Assembly: GCA_003153505.1 (NCBI GenBank)
Contig: PLZA01000030.1
Coordinates: forward strand, 17,673 to 50,403
Reading direction: 5' to 3'
Length of the DNA: 32,731 bases
From: Candidatus Dormiibacterota bacterium
GTDB taxonomy: Bacteria; Chloroflexota; Dormibacteria; Aeolococcales; Aeolococcaceae
Within the stretch, counting starts at the first letter, position 1; every line of letters begins with the position of its first letter. This document shows, in pieces, positions 7,321-17,141 of this stretch. The position numbers and the translations under genes were made by a program. Below the pieces are notes generated by a model that searched no databases, was not told where the DNA came from, and saw only the letters and a list, made by a program, of their open reading frames with translations.

Positions 7321-9496
7321 GGGTTCGATGCCGAACTCGCGTTCCCATATGCCGTTCACCGCCCTGGTCGGCCAGGAGGCGATGAAGACCGCGCTGGTCC
7401 TCAACGCCATCAATCCGGGCATCGGGGGCGTGCTCATCCGGGGCCAGCGCGGCACCGCCAAATCCACCGCGGTGCGGGCGCTCGCCCGGCTGCTGCCCGA
7501 GATCGACGTGATTGCCGGCTGCCGCTATCGTTGCGACCCCGAGGCCCCGTCGACGTGGTGCGACGACTGCCGGGCTCGTGCCGAGGCCGGCGTCGCGCCC
7601 GCGGTCGAGCGCCGGCGCACCCGCGTTGTCGAGCTGCCGATCAACGCCTCCGAGGACCGCGTGGTCGGGACCATCGACACTGAGGCCGCGATCAAGCTCG
7701 GCGAGCGACGCTTCGAGCCGGGCCTCCTCGCCGACGCCAACCGCGGCATCCTCTACGTGGACGAGGTCAACCTGCTCGACGATCACATCGTCGACGTCCT
7801 CCTCGACGCCGCGGCGATGGGATGGAACGTGGTCGAGCGCGAGGGCATCTCGTTCTCCCACCCGTCGCGATTCATCCTGGTCGGCACGATGAATCCCGAG
7901 GAGGGGGATCTTCGCCCTCAGCTGCTCGACCGGTTTGGCCTGTGCGTCGATATCACCGGCCTGCGCGACCTCGATGAACGCGTTCGCATCATGGAGCGGG
8001 ATTCACGACGCAGCCAGGACGGCGCCGCGCTCGAGACGGAATTCCTGACCAGCGAGGATCACCTCAAGGCGGTGATCCAGGAGGCGAAGCGCCTGCTCCC
8101 TCGGGTCGAGATCCCACCGATGATCGGCTGGTTCATCGCCCTGGTGTGCATCGACGCGGGCGCTCTCGGACACCGCGCCGACATCGTCGTCAGCAGTGCG
8201 GCTCGAACCGTGCGGGCGTGGGACGAGGCCGAGAAGCTGGTCCGCTCCCGCTTCGATGGAGTCCCGGCAGAAGCCGCCGATCGCCTGGTGGTGACCACCG
8301 CAGACGCCACCACCGCCGCCGAGCTGGCGCTCGCCCACCGCCGGCGCAGCCGTCAGGACGGGGTGTCCCAGCAGGGTGGCGCCGCCACCGAGCGCGCCCG
8401 CGAGCGGCTCGAGGAGATCGCCCAGGAGGCGGAGGCGGCGGTCGTCTCGGAGCAGACCGCCGAGGCGGGGGATCAGCCGCCGGACGACTCCGGCAGCGGC
8501 GAGGAAGGGGAGAGCCCTGGCCAGGTCCAGGGCAGCGAGCAGGCCACACAGGCGGTCACCCGCCGCAGCGCCGAGCAGCTCTTCGAGGGTGAGATCTTCC
8601 CGGTGCGCAAGATCGCCCTGCCGCGCGATCGTCGGAGCCGTGCCACCACCGGCAAGCGAAGCTCATCGCAGAGCAGTGACAAGCGCGGCCGGTACGTCCG
8701 CGCAACCCAGACGGAGAAGACGACGGATATCGCCTTCGACGCCACCATGCGAGCCGCTGCCCCTCACCAGGTCCGCCGCCGCGCCGAGGAACCCGCGGGC
8801 CGGATCGGGCCGGCGCTCCACCTCGAGCGCCAGGATCTGCGCCAGAAGGTTCGCCGGCGCCGCACCGGCACGCTCATCGTCTTCGTGGTCGACGCGAGCG
8901 CGTCGATGGACGCAGAGCAGCGCATGCAGGCCACCAAGGGCGCGGTGCTGTCGCTGCTCCGTGATGCGTATCTGCGCCGGGACAAGGTGTCGCTCGTCGT
9001 CTTCTCGGGTCGTGCGGCGCGCGTCGTCCTCCAGCCGACCTCGTCCGTGGACCTGGCGGAACAGCGCCTGCAGCGGCTCACGGTGGGCGGCACCACACCG
9101 CTGACCCACGGTCTCGTCGCCGGGCTCCGGATCGTGCGCACCGAACGCCTGCGTGACCCGAGCGTCTACCCACTCGTCGTGCTGATCAGCGACGGGCGTG
9201 GCAACATCTCACTCTTCGGTGAGGAACCGCTGGTCGAGGCGCAACGCGTGGCGGAACAGCTCGGCGCCGACGGCGTGCACATGCTGGTCATCGATTCGGC
9301 TCGTGATCACACGACGCGGCCGATGCCCCGCGTCGGTGGCCACAGCCGTCCTCCGCTGTTCGGCGGATACGGCTTCAACGCCTGTCGCGACCTCGCAGAC
9401 CGCGCCGGCGGGGAATATCTCGGCCTCTACGACCTCTCCCAGGGGGCCATCGTCGAGGGCGTCGAGAAGACGCTTCGAGGTCGCATGGCACAATGA
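7319..9496 (+). CDS. Mg-/Co-chelatase subunit, AAA+ plus VWA (BchD/ChlD-like)
   Basis: The protein has 725 residues. An I-type AAA+ domain (about 12-340) has Walker [10 protein letters not shown] (42-50), Walker [14 protein letters not shown] and sensor region [21 protein letters not shown] Glu/Gln/Pro-rich linker (about 345-430) follows, then a C-terminal VWA domain with MIDAS DASAS (D525-S529). Four cysteines in C-x3-C-x8-C-x2-C spacing (C68, C72, C81, C84) form a likely zinc knuckle just after Walker A. Such proteins power insertion of Mg or Co into tetrapyrroles; the fused I+D form with cysteines resembles the putative cobaltochelatase subunit that partners CobN where CobS/CobT are missing. 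No large catalytic subunit (bchH or cobN) is in the window, so the metal is undecided. The start could be 7319 or ATG 7328. Confidence 0.85.
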   Translation: MGSMPNSRSHMPFTALVGQEAMKTALVLNAINPGIGGVLIRGQRGTAKSTAVRALARLLPEIDVIAGCRYRCDPEAPSTWCDDCRARAEAGVAPAVERRRTRVVELPINASEDRVVGTIDTEAAIKLGERRFEPGLLADANRGILYVDEVNLLDDHIVDVLLDAAAMGWNVVEREGISFSHPSRFILVGTMNPEEGDLRPQLLDRFGLCVDITGLRDLDERVRIMERDSRRSQDGAALETEFLTSEDHLKAVIQEAKRLLPRVEIPPMIGWFIALVCIDAGALGHRADIVVSSAARTVRAWDEAEKLVRSRFDGVPAEAADRLVVTTADATTAAELALAHRRRSRQDGVSQQGGAATERARERLEEIAQEAEAAVVSEQTAEAGDQPPDDSGSGEEGESPGQVQGSEQATQAVTRRSAEQLFEGEIFPVRKIALPRDRRSRATTGKRSSSQSSDKRGRYVRATQTEKTTDIAFDATMRAAAPHQVRRRAEEPAGRIGPALHLERQDLRQKVRRRRTGTLIVFVVDASASMDAEQRMQATKGAVLSLLRDAYLRRDKVSLVVFSGRAARVVLQPTSSVDLAEQRLQRLTVGGTTPLTHGLVAGLRIVRTERLRDPSVYPLVVLISDGRGNISLFGEEPLVEAQRVAEQLGADGVHMLVIDSARDHTTRPMPRVGGHSRPPLFGGYGFNACRDLADRAGGEYLGLYDLSQGAIVEGVEKTLRGRMAQ

Positions 9497-10557
9497 CTGT
9501 GATGCAGACAGGCAGAAGCGTGTTCCCGTTCACCGCGATCGTGGGACAGGACCTTATGAAACAGGCCCTCATTCTCAACGCGATCAACCCGGCGATCGGC
9601 GGCGTGCTGATTCGCGGGGAGAAGGGGACCGCGAAATCGACGGCTGTCCGGTCGCTGACGAAACTCCTGCCAGGGCTTGACGTTGTGGCCGATTGCCGCT
9701 ACGGATGCCCACCCGATGAGGCGGATCTGCAATGCGCGGAGTGCACGGAACGCGTGGTGGGTGGCGAAACATTGCCTCGCGCGCGCCGCCGGATGCGTGT
9801 CGTGGAGTTGCCGATCAACGCATCCGAGGACCGTGTCGTCGGGGCGATCGACATCGAAGCTGCGATCAAACGAGGCGAGAAGGAGTTCGAGCCCGGCGTG
9901 CTCGCGGAGGCCAATCGCAACATCCTCTATGTTGACGAGGTGAACCTGCTCGACGATCACATCGTCGATGTGCTCCTCGATGCGGCCGCCATGGGACAGA
10001 ACACCGTCGAGCGTGAGGGCGTATCGGTGTCGCACCCGTCGCGGTTCATCCTCGTTGGCACCATGAATCCCGAGGAAGGCGAGCTTCGTCCGCAGTTGCT
10101 CGACCGTTTCGGTCTCTGTGTAGACGTCGAGGGCATCCGTGACGTGCGTCAGCGGGTCGAAATCGTCGAGCGGCGTGAGTCGTTCGAAGAGGACCCCACC
10201 GCGTTCTCCGCGCGTTTCGAACCCGCCGAACAGGCGGAGGCGGATCGGATCGCGCGGGCGATCTCGATGCTGTCCGACGTCGTGGTGGATCGCAACATCC
10301 TCGTGGCCATCGCAGCGCTCAGCATCGAGCTCGAGGTGGACGGGCACCGCGCCGATATCGTGACCCGAAAGGCGGCGCAGGCGCTTGCGGCGCATGAGGA
10401 TCGCGCAGCGGTGGGCATCGACGACGTCGAGCACGTCGCGCCGATGGTGCTGGCGCATCGAGTCAAACCCGGCCTCTCGGGCAGCCGGCGCGGGCTGACC
10501 GACCTTGCGGAGATCCTGCGCATGGCTCACAGCACCGACGGCGCGCTCCAAGACTAG
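9493..10557 (+). CDS. Mg-/Co-chelatase AAA+ subunit I (BchI/ChlI-like)
   Basis: This 354-residue I-type AAA+ protein is closely similar to the AAA+ half of the preceding gene. Walker [10 protein letters not shown] falls at the same residues (42-50), and the four cysteines C68, C72, C81, C84 are at identical positions. [27 protein letters not shown] and [20 protein letters not shown] are also shared. It ends after the AAA+ lid ([19 protein letters not shown]) and has no VWA domain. It probably forms the ATPase ring with the upstream D-like subunit. ATG 9493 overlaps the upstream TGA in ATGA, which suggests coupling; ATG 9502 is an alternative. The pair looks like an old tandem duplication, now diverged. 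Confidence 0.87.
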   Translation: MTVMQTGRSVFPFTAIVGQDLMKQALILNAINPAIGGVLIRGEKGTAKSTAVRSLTKLLPGLDVVADCRYGCPPDEADLQCAECTERVVGGETLPRARRRMRVVELPINASEDRVVGAIDIEAAIKRGEKEFEPGVLAEANRNILYVDEVNLLDDHIVDVLLDAAAMGQNTVEREGVSVSHPSRFILVGTMNPEEGELRPQLLDRFGLCVDVEGIRDVRQRVEIVERRESFEEDPTAFSARFEPAEQAEADRIARAISMLSDVVVDRNILVAIAALSIELEVDGHRADIVTRKAAQALAAHEDRAAVGIDDVEHVAPMVLAHRVKPGLSGSRRGLTDLAEILRMAHSTDGALQD

Positions 10558-10575
10558 GCATCCCCTCCGTAGCGC

Positions 10576-12378
10576 ATGCGTCTTGACCGGATCCGCAACT
10601 TCAGCATCATCGCGCACATCGATCACGGCAAATCCACCCTTGCCGATCGCTTGCTCGAGGCGACCGGCACCGTGGCGCTGCGCGATATGCAGGACCAGGT
10701 GCTCGATCAACTCGACCTCGAGCGCGAGCGCGGCATCACCATCAAAGCGCAGGCGGTCCGGCTCGCCTACACGGCATCTGACGGCATCACCTATGAGTTG
10801 AATCTCATCGACACCCCGGGCCACGTCGACTTCGCATACGAGGTGTCGAGATCGCTCGCGGCATGCGAGGGCGCGCTGCTCGTTGTCGATGCCACCCAGG
10901 GCGTCGAAGCACAGACGCTCGCCAACGTGTACCAGGCGATCGAGAACCATCTCGAGGTGATCCCGGTCATCAACAAGATCGACCTTGCCAACGCGGACGC
11001 TGAACTCGTCCGGCGTGAGATCGAGGAAGTCATCGGGATCCCCGCCGACGACGCGATCCTCACCAGCGCGCGCCAGGGGATCGGCATCGACCTGGTCCTC
11101 GAGGCCATTGTCAAGCGGGTGCCGCCGCCCCAGGGCGAGCGTGACGGGTCGTTGCGGGCGCTCATCTTCGACGCGAAGTACGACGCGTATCGCGGGGTTG
11201 TGGTCTACGTGCGCATCGTCGACGGACGCATTGCCGCCGGGATGCGCATCCGGATGATGAACAACAAGAGTGAATTCGTCGTCGACGAGGTCGGGGTTTT
11301 CGCGCCGGCGATGACACGGGTCGATGAGTTGCTCTGCGGCGAGGTCGGATACTTCATCGCATCGATCAAGAACGTTCGTGACAGCAAGGTTGGAGACACC
11401 GTCACGGACGCTGCGCATCCCACCACGCACCCACTGCCGGGATACCGAGCGGTCACACCGATGGTCTACGCCGGCATCTTTCCGGTCGATTCCGACGACG
11501 TCACCGATCTGAAGGAAGCGCTCCAGCGCCTCAACCTCAACGACGCCTCACTCATCTTCGAGCCGGAGTCGTCGGCTGCTCTGGGATTCGGGTTCCGCTG
11601 CGGCTTCCTCGGCCTGCTCCACATGGAGATCGTGCAGGAGCGTCTGGAACGCGAGTTCGACCTGTCGCTGATCACGACGGCGCCGACGGTGGAGTATCGC
11701 GTCCGCCTTCGCTCCGGCGAGGTGATTGCGATCGACAACCCGGAGATGCTGCCGGACGCCTCGAATATCGAGGCCATCGAGGAGCCGCGGACCAAGGCGA
11801 CCATCATCGTCCCGAGCGCTTATGTCGGCGCGATCATGGAACTGTGCCAGGAGCGCCGGGGCGAGTTCCAGCAGATGGACTACCAGCCGGGCGATCGCGT
11901 CGCGTTGACCTACGACCTCCCGCTCGGCGAGATCATCCATGACTTCTACGATCAATTGAAGTCGCGCAGTCGCGGCTACGCGTCACTCGACTACGAGATC
12001 ACGGGCTTCCGCGCCGAGTCGCTCGTCAAGCTCGACATCCTCGTGGGCGGACAGCGCGTGGATGCGCTGAGCATGATCGTCCACCGGGATCGCGCCAACG
12101 CGCACGGGCGCAAGCTGGCGGAGCGCCTTCGCAAGCTGATCCCGCGTCAGCTCTTCGAGGTACCCATACAGGCAGCGATCGGTGGCAAGATCGTCGCCCG
12201 TGAGACTGTCTCCGCGATGCGCAAGGACGTGCTTGCCAAGTGCTACGGCGGGGACATCACGCGGAAGCGCAAGCTGCTCGAGAAGCAGCGTGAAGGCAAA
12301 CGCCGCATGAAAAGGGTGGGCAACGTGGAGATTCCACAGGAGGCATTCATGGCTGTGCTCAAGATGGACGAGGAGTAG
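10576..12378 (+). CDS. lepA: Elongation factor 4 (LepA), ribosome-associated GTPase
   Basis: The 600-residue length is typical for LepA. The G domain shows G1 AHIDHGKST (13-21), G2 in [11 protein letters not shown]3 DTPGHVDF and G4 NKID. Domain II, the EF-G-like domains and the LepA-specific C-terminal domain follow, ending in [33 protein letters not shown], which is highly characteristic. LepA binds ribosomes and is linked to 30S assembly and to remobilising stalled ribosomes. The gene begins 18 bases after the chelatase gene and may share its transcript. There is no evident Shine-Dalgarno before ATG 10576. Confidence 0.98.
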   Translation: MRLDRIRNFSIIAHIDHGKSTLADRLLEATGTVALRDMQDQVLDQLDLERERGITIKAQAVRLAYTASDGITYELNLIDTPGHVDFAYEVSRSLAACEGALLVVDATQGVEAQTLANVYQAIENHLEVIPVINKIDLANADAELVRREIEEVIGIPADDAILTSARQGIGIDLVLEAIVKRVPPPQGERDGSLRALIFDAKYDAYRGVVVYVRIVDGRIAAGMRIRMMNNKSEFVVDEVGVFAPAMTRVDELLCGEVGYFIASIKNVRDSKVGDTVTDAAHPTTHPLPGYRAVTPMVYAGIFPVDSDDVTDLKEALQRLNLNDASLIFEPESSAALGFGFRCGFLGLLHMEIVQERLEREFDLSLITTAPTVEYRVRLRSGEVIAIDNPEMLPDASNIEAIEEPRTKATIIVPSAYVGAIMELCQERRGEFQQMDYQPGDRVALTYDLPLGEIIHDFYDQLKSRSRGYASLDYEITGFRAESLVKLDILVGGQRVDALSMIVHRDRANAHGRKLAERLRKLIPRQLFEVPIQAAIGGKIVARETVSAMRKDVLAKCYGGDITRKRKLLEKQREGKRRMKRVGNVEIPQEAFMAVLKMDEE

Positions 12379-12389
12379 GTGGGCGCCTG

Positions 12390-13142
12390 ATGCCACGGCC
12401 GCACCCGCCCCGCAAACGCCCCCGCCGGCGTCCCGACTCCGTTGAACGCGCGGCCCGTGCCGAGGTCTCGCTCGCCAGGCAGACTGCACAGGTCAAGTCA
12501 TCCGACGGGAAGCAACAGGCGAATGCCAAGCAGCAGCCTGCCTCGAAGACGCGCACGCTGGCCAAGGGTGGGATGGCGTCGCGTGCCCGGGCCATCGACG
12601 AGCCCTTTGTCCCGTGGGCCAAGCGCTCGTACCTGATCCTGGTCGCGCTGCTCGCGGCGGCTGAGGTGGCTGTCGGGTCGCTCGCATTCTTCACGCTCGC
12701 GGACCCCAAGCCCGCCTTCGGGCTCTACGTCCTCGGGGTCAGCTACAACCCACTCGTGCCGGTGGCATCCGCGCTCGTCGCGGCCCCACTCGCCAAGCTC
12801 ATCACCAAGGAGCCGCGGTCGCTGCGCTTCATGGAGTCGGTGATGGCCGGGATCATGCAGTACTTCATCTGGCTGGCCCTCTTCGTGGCGCTCACGTATC
12901 TGATCGGCGGGTTCTTGTCATCCAAGAGCAGCGCTTCGACGGTGGCGACGCCAACCGCGGTCGTGGGGCTGATCGGCATCGACATCCTCAGCTTCGTGGC
13001 GACGTTCTACCTCTACCCGCCGCTCTACAAGTTCATGCGCCGGCGGCCGCCGCCACGCACGCCACGGGCACCGAAGGTGAAGCCGAAGCCCGAGGCGGCG
13101 AAGCAGACTCCAGAGGCAACGGCAAAGGACGCGACCTCCTGA
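12390..13142 (+). CDS. Uncharacterised four-helix membrane protein
   Basis: The 250-residue protein has a very basic N-terminal tail (about 1-75, RKRPRRRP and many Lys/Gln) and four predicted transmembrane helices near 80-103, 112-138, 153-176 and 189-211. A second basic Pro/Lys-rich tail (216-250) ends it. Both tails should be cytoplasmic by the positive-inside rule. I recognise no domain. The gene lies 11 bases after lepA and 5 bases before hemW, so it is probably co-transcribed with them. A link to the ribosome or to heme metabolism is only suggested by position. Confidence 0.65.
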   Translation: MPRPHPPRKRPRRRPDSVERAARAEVSLARQTAQVKSSDGKQQANAKQQPASKTRTLAKGGMASRARAIDEPFVPWAKRSYLILVALLAAAEVAVGSLAFFTLADPKPAFGLYVLGVSYNPLVPVASALVAAPLAKLITKEPRSLRFMESVMAGIMQYFIWLALFVALTYLIGGFLSSKSSASTVATPTAVVGLIGIDILSFVATFYLYPPLYKFMRRRPPPRTPRAPKVKPKPEAAKQTPEATAKDATS

Positions 13143-13147
13143 ACGCT

Positions 13148-14314
13148 GTGTTCAACGACGTGCGCTCGCTCTACCTGCACATCCCGTTCTGCGAACGGAA
13201 GTGCGAGTACTGCGACTTCACCAGCGTTGCCGGGGCCACCGGATCCGAGGCCTATATGGGGGCGTTGAACGCCGAGGTCCGCCGTATCGGCGAACGCCTG
13301 GGCCCGCTGGCGCTCGACACCGTGTTCATCGGTGGTGGCACCCCGTCGCTCGTCGAACCCGCGCTGCTCGCCGGCCTCATCGCGACGGTTCGGAGCACCT
13401 TCTCGGTCACGGCCGATGCCGAGGTCACCATGGAGGCGAACCCGTCGAGCATCACGGCCGGGCGGGCGCGGGTGTGGCGGGAGGCCGGAGTCAATCGCAT
13501 CAGCATCGGGGTCCAGAGCCTCGAGACCGATGCGCTGCGGTTCCTCGGGCGGGTGCACGACGCCGACCGCGCTCTCGCCGCCGTCGCGGAGGTGCGCGAG
13601 GCGGGCTTCACGTCGATCAACTGCGACCTCATCTATGCAGTACCCGGCCTGGGTGACACGCGCTGGCGGCGCACCCTGGAACGCGTCGTCGACGCGGGTC
13701 CGACGCACATCTCGTGCTACGAGCTGACCGTCGAGGCCGGAACGCCCTTGCACGCGCGCGTGCGCCGCGGGCTGGTCACACCGGTTGACGGCGTTCGCTC
13801 GATCCGCCAGCACGGCATCGCGGTCGACCTGCTCGAGCGCGCCGGGTATGCGCACTACGAGGTGAGCAACTTCGCGTTGCCCGGCGAGGAGTGCCGCCAC
13901 AATCTGGTCTACTGGCGCAACGGGTATTACGCGGCCGCCGGTGTGGGCGCCCACGGACACCTTCCCGCCGCCGCTGCTGCGGCTGTCGGCCTCGATGTGG
14001 CAGCCGGCGCGGTGTCGGTGCGCTATTGGCACGGGCGGGGAATCGCGGCCTATGGGCGCGCCGTCCGGGGCGGGGAGCTGGCCATTGCCGGATCGGAGCC
14101 GGTGGGACCGGGGATGCGCGAGCAGGAACGAGTGATGCTCGGGCTCAGGCTCCGCGAAGGGGTGCGGATCGGCGCCTCGAATCTCAGTGAGGCCCACGCG
14201 CTCGCGGGGCTCGGGCTCATCGCCGTCGATGGTGATCGAGTGAGGGCGACGGCCCGGGGCGAAGCGGTGCTCAACCAGGTCACCCTCCGGCTGGTGGGCG
14301 ACCAGGCCGCTTAG
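13148..14314 (+). CDS. hemW: Radical SAM heme chaperone HemW
   Basis: This is a 388-residue radical SAM protein. The iron-sulfur motif is CERKCEYCDF (C15, C19, C22) with phenylalanine at the fourth position, where true coproporphyrinogen dehydrogenase (HemN) has an essential cysteine. HNLVYW (251-256) is the HNxxYW motif tied to heme binding in HemW. Together these favour a heme chaperone over a HemN enzyme. The glycine-rich SAM-binding stretch FIGGGTPS follows the cluster motif. GTG 13148 is the likely start, 5 bases after the preceding gene. HemW is often adjacent to lepA and the hrcA operon, as here. Confidence 0.93.
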   Translation: MFNDVRSLYLHIPFCERKCEYCDFTSVAGATGSEAYMGALNAEVRRIGERLGPLALDTVFIGGGTPSLVEPALLAGLIATVRSTFSVTADAEVTMEANPSSITAGRARVWREAGVNRISIGVQSLETDALRFLGRVHDADRALAAVAEVREAGFTSINCDLIYAVPGLGDTRWRRTLERVVDAGPTHISCYELTVEAGTPLHARVRRGLVTPVDGVRSIRQHGIAVDLLERAGYAHYEVSNFALPGEECRHNLVYWRNGYYAAAGVGAHGHLPAAAAAAVGLDVAAGAVSVRYWHGRGIAAYGRAVRGGELAIAGSEPVGPGMREQERVMLGLRLREGVRIGASNLSEAHALAGLGLIAVDGDRVRATARGEAVLNQVTLRLVGDQAA

Positions 14315-14318
14315 CTGG

Positions 14319-14324
14319 TACCCT
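14319..14324 (+). promoter_or_regulatory. Candidate -10 box (TACCCT) of the hrcA operon
   Basis: TACCCT ends at the first base of the CIRCE element, so transcription would start within CIRCE (near 14331). This is the usual geometry for repression by HrcA. The -35 region is not recognisable. Confidence 0.4.
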
Positions 14325-14350
14325 TAGCACTCAACCCTGACGAGTGCTAA
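14324..14350 (+). promoter_or_regulatory. CIRCE operator (HrcA binding site)
   Basis: TTAGCACTC-N9-GAGTGCTAA is an exact match to the CIRCE consensus in both arms and spacer length. It lies before hrcA, so HrcA should repress its own operon, with relief on heat shock when GroE can no longer keep HrcA active. Confidence 0.97.
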
Positions 14351-14393
14351 AGCGCCGGTGACCGGCGGCCTCCACCGTCACCTCTGGCCAGAC

Positions 14394-15431
14394 GTGCAAC
14401 ACCCAGTCCCTCTCGACCAGCGCAAGCAGCAGATCCTCAAGGCCGTCGTCGCGGATTACACCCGCACGGGGGTCCCTGTGGGGTCGGCCTCCCTTGCTGT
14501 CCACCTTGCCACGTGGTCTTCGGCGACCATCCGCAACGAGCTGGCCACCCTGAGCGAGGTCGGGTACCTGATCCAGCCGCATACTTCGGCGGGGCGTGTC
14601 CCTTCCGACCTCGGCTACCGCTACTACGTCGACTTCCTCATGGACGAGGAGGACGTCCCGCCGGCGGTGCGCCGCCAGGTGGACCCGTTCTTCGCGGTGA
14701 TGCCGACCGGCATCGAGGACATTCTCGAGATCGCCGCGACCGCACTGGCCCAGGCAGCTGATGCGGTGAGCCTGGTGACCGCGCCACGGGCGCTCGGTGT
14801 CCGGGTCAAGCACCTCGACCTCGTGAAGCTCAACGATGCTCAGGCGCTGCTCGTGCTCGTGCTCGAGGGCAACCTCGTCCGCCAGCAGGCGCTGAATCTG
14901 ACCTCGCCGACAGACCAGACCGTGCTCAGCGCCATCGCCGCGGGCCTCAACCTGGTCGTCGTCGGCCTCGACGCCGCAGGGATGTCTCGGCTCCCTCAGT
15001 CTGTCGGTGTCCATGCGGGGCTCGAGCACGATCTGCTCGCGCAGATCATCGCCTTCATGACGGTCTGCGATGCGCAGCAGGACACGCTCATCCTCCACGA
15101 CGGTGTCCGCAACCTCCTGCATCAGCCCGAGTTCGGCGACGTCGAATTGCTCCAGCAGGTCATCGAGGTGGTGGAGGAGGAGCGCATGCTCGCCGCACTG
15201 ATCAGCGCCGCCGACCTCGATCACGGCATCCAGATCATGATCGGACGCGAAAGCGGGATGGCCGGGTTGTCTCGTTGCAGCCTGGTGCTGACCACCTATC
15301 GCGCCGGGGCGGAACGCCGGGGGACCATCGGGGTGCTCGGCTCCACACGCATGGCCTATGCGCAGGTCGGTCCGCGGGTGCGCTACGTCGCCCAGCGAGT
15401 TGGACGAGCCGTCGGGCGTGCTTTGAGCTGA
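14394..15431 (+). CDS. hrcA: Heat-inducible transcription repressor HrcA
   Basis: The N-terminal winged helix starts with LDQRKQQILKAVVADYTRTGVPVGS and continues through WSSATIRNELATLSEVGYL and PHTSAGRVPSDLGYRYYVD, all diagnostic of HrcA. A GAF-like dimerisation domain follows, ending in GVLGSTRMAYAQVGPRVRYVA. GTG 14394 gives 345 residues, the usual family length; an in-frame GTG at 14358 would add 12 residues with no family match. Neither has a Shine-Dalgarno. It binds the perfect CIRCE just upstream. grpE and dnaJ follow, but dnaK, normal in hrcA-grpE-dnaK-dnaJ operons, is absent. Confidence 0.95.
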   Translation: MQHPVPLDQRKQQILKAVVADYTRTGVPVGSASLAVHLATWSSATIRNELATLSEVGYLIQPHTSAGRVPSDLGYRYYVDFLMDEEDVPPAVRRQVDPFFAVMPTGIEDILEIAATALAQAADAVSLVTAPRALGVRVKHLDLVKLNDAQALLVLVLEGNLVRQQALNLTSPTDQTVLSAIAAGLNLVVVGLDAAGMSRLPQSVGVHAGLEHDLLAQIIAFMTVCDAQQDTLILHDGVRNLLHQPEFGDVELLQQVIEVVEEERMLAALISAADLDHGIQIMIGRESGMAGLSRCSLVLTTYRAGAERRGTIGVLGSTRMAYAQVGPRVRYVAQRVGRAVGRALS

Positions 15432-15438
15432 CCGTGGG

Positions 15439-15444
15439 CATAGT
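15439..15444 (+). promoter_or_regulatory. Candidate internal -10 box (CATAGT) before grpE
   Basis: CATAGT lies in the 19-base gap after hrcA and 6 bases before ATG 15451. It may give grpE-dnaJ a CIRCE-independent leaderless promoter. There is no clear -35 box. Confidence 0.35.
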
Positions 15445-15450
15445 GATCGC

Positions 15451-15972
15451 ATGACGACAGACGGATCGGACATCGCCGGCGCGCTCCCCGCGGCCGAGCC
15501 CAGTCCGGCTGAGCCCGCCACCGGCGCGCCCGACGAGCGAGATGCGCGTTACCTGCGCCTCGCCGCGGACTTCGAGAACTTCAAGCGGCGCAAGGCGCAG
15601 GAGATCACCGACGTGCGGCGCTACGAGAGCGAGGACGCCGCCCTCGCGATGCTGCCGGTGCTTGACAACCTGCGCAGGGCGGTTGAGCACGCAGGCGAAG
15701 CCGGCGCCGAGGAGTTTTTCGTGAGTGGCCTGCAGCTCGTGGTGCGCGAGTTCGAGACGGCTCTCGAGCGGATCGGGGTCGTCCCCGTGCCGGCCGTCGG
15801 GGAGCGCTTCGATCCGACGATGCACGATGCCATCGCCGCCGAGGAGTCCGACGACGTCGACGAGGACACCGTCATCGCGGAGCTCGTCCCGGGCTACCGG
15901 CTCCACGACCGGCTGCTCCGGCCCGCGATCGTCCGCGTTGTCCGGCCCCGCACCGAATCGACCGGCAACTGA
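15451..15972 (+). CDS. grpE: Nucleotide exchange factor GrpE
   Basis: The 173-residue protein has a disordered Pro/Ala N-terminus (1-30). A long helix with [19 protein letters not shown], the conserved GrpE dimerisation and DnaK-contact region, follows. The C-terminal beta-wing contains [45 protein letters not shown]. It releases ADP from DnaK. Gene order hrcA-grpE-dnaJ is conserved, with dnaJ starting two bases after the stop. Its partner DnaK must be encoded elsewhere. Confidence 0.96.
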   Translation: MTTDGSDIAGALPAAEPSPAEPATGAPDERDARYLRLAADFENFKRRKAQEITDVRRYESEDAALAMLPVLDNLRRAVEHAGEAGAEEFFVSGLQLVVREFETALERIGVVPVPAVGERFDPTMHDAIAAEESDDVDEDTVIAELVPGYRLHDRLLRPAIVRVVRPRTESTGN

Positions 15973-15974
15973 GC

Positions 15975-17090
15975 ATGGCGACGGTTAAACGCGACTATTA
16001 CGAGGTGCTCGGCGTCGCGCGCGACGCGACCCCTGAGCAGCTCAAGGCTGCGTATCGCAAGCTCGCCATGCAGTATCACCCCGACCGCAACAACGGTGAC
16101 AAGGGCGCCGAGGAGCAGTTCAAGGAGGTCGGCGAGGCGTACTCGGTGCTGAGCGACCCCCAGAAGCGACAGCGCTACGACGCCTTCGGCCACGTCGCCG
16201 ACGGGCCGCAACCCGATTTCGGCAACTTCTCGTTTGACTCGGCCTTCGACCTCTTCGACATGTTCTTCGGCGGAGGCGGACGGCGCCGCGCCCACACCGG
16301 CCCTCAGCGCGGCGATGACCTGCGCATGAACATCGAGATCACCTTCGAGGAGGCGGTCTTCGGGGCCAAGCGCACAGTCGAGGTACCGCGGGCGACGCAG
16401 TGCACCGAATGCAACGGTTCGGGGGCGAAACCCGGCACCTCGGCGACCCAGTGCGCCACCTGTCAGGGCAGTGGACAGGTGCGACGCACGATGCAATCGA
16501 TCTTCGGGCAGGTTGCCAGCGTGACGCCGTGCCCGACGTGTCACGGCGAGGGGCAGGTCATCCCGGAACCGTGTCCCGTGTGTCGCGGGCAGGGACGCAT
16601 CCAGGGACGCCACACAGTCGAGGTCACCATCCCTGCCGGTGTCGACGACGACGTCACCCTGCGTCTGACCGGTGAAGGTGAGCCCGGTCCCCGCGGTGGG
16701 CCCTCGGGAGATCTCTACCTCGGCTTCCGTGTGAAACCCCATCCGAACCTCGTGCGTCGCGGTCAGGATCTGCTCTACGAGCTCGCCATCTCGGTGCCGC
16801 AGGCCGTGCTCGGCGACACGATCGCGATCACGACCGTCGACGGCGAACATCCGGTCGAGGTGCCTGCGGGCACCCAGCCGGGACGCCAGATCAAGTTGCA
16901 CGGGCTTGGCGTTCCCCACGTCCGCACCGGGCGTCGCGGTGACCTGATCTGCGTCGTGCGTGTCGTCGTTCCGAGCCACCTCTCGCACCAGGATCGCGCG
17001 CTCTACGAGCAGCTCGAAGGACGCGGGGGACAGCCTGCCGAGGTCAGGAAGGGCTTCTTCGACTCAGTCCGCGACGCGTTCCGAGGCTGA
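15975..17090 (+). CDS. dnaJ: Chaperone DnaJ (Hsp40, type I)
   Basis: The protein is a full-length 371-residue type I DnaJ. The J domain (1-72) has the DnaK-activating HPD at 35-37. A Gly/Phe region follows (about 76-103). The zinc region holds four CXXCXGXG repeats with cysteine pairs at 143/146, 160/163, 186/189 and 200/203. Two C-terminal substrate-binding beta domains complete it, starting with [21 protein letters not shown]. The gene is last in the CIRCE-controlled operon and is followed by a strong hairpin. Confidence 0.98.
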   Translation: MATVKRDYYEVLGVARDATPEQLKAAYRKLAMQYHPDRNNGDKGAEEQFKEVGEAYSVLSDPQKRQRYDAFGHVADGPQPDFGNFSFDSAFDLFDMFFGGGGRRRAHTGPQRGDDLRMNIEITFEEAVFGAKRTVEVPRATQCTECNGSGAKPGTSATQCATCQGSGQVRRTMQSIFGQVASVTPCPTCHGEGQVIPEPCPVCRGQGRIQGRHTVEVTIPAGVDDDVTLRLTGEGEPGPRGGPSGDLYLGFRVKPHPNLVRRGQDLLYELAISVPQAVLGDTIAITTVDGEHPVEVPAGTQPGRQIKLHGLGVPHVRTGRRGDLICVVRVVVPSHLSHQDRALYEQLEGRGGQPAEVRKGFFDSVRDAFRG

Positions 17091-17117
17091 GTCTGCCGGC
17101 AGCCGACCCCTGATGCC

Positions 17118-17141
17118 TGGCCGCCCCTAACCGGGCGGCCA
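17118..17141. terminator. Bidirectional hairpin between dnaJ and the HIT gene
   Basis: TGGCCGCCC (17118-17126) and GGGCGGCCA (17133-17141) form a perfect 9-bp stem with a 6-base loop, 27 bases after the dnaJ stop. The loop contains the stop codon of the convergent HIT gene (TAG on the minus strand, 17127-17129). There is no T-tract, so if it terminates it does so as a hairpin alone or with Rho. Confidence 0.6.

Noticed and set aside
9427..11430. Long minus-strand open frame (667 codons) opposite the chelatase and lepA genes
   Set aside because: It spans the junction of two well-recognised genes on the other strand and has no family motif.
13025..14197. Minus-strand open frame opposite hemW
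   Set aside because: Antisense shadow; composition is His/Arg/Asp-rich with no domain.
13148..14314. Coproporphyrinogen dehydrogenase (HemN) as the identity of the radical SAM gene
   Set aside because: The fourth cysteine of the HemN motif is phenylalanine and HNxxYW is present, which fits HemW.
14331..15521. Minus-strand open frame opposite hrcA
   Set aside because: Antisense to a clear HrcA protein and crosses the CIRCE element.
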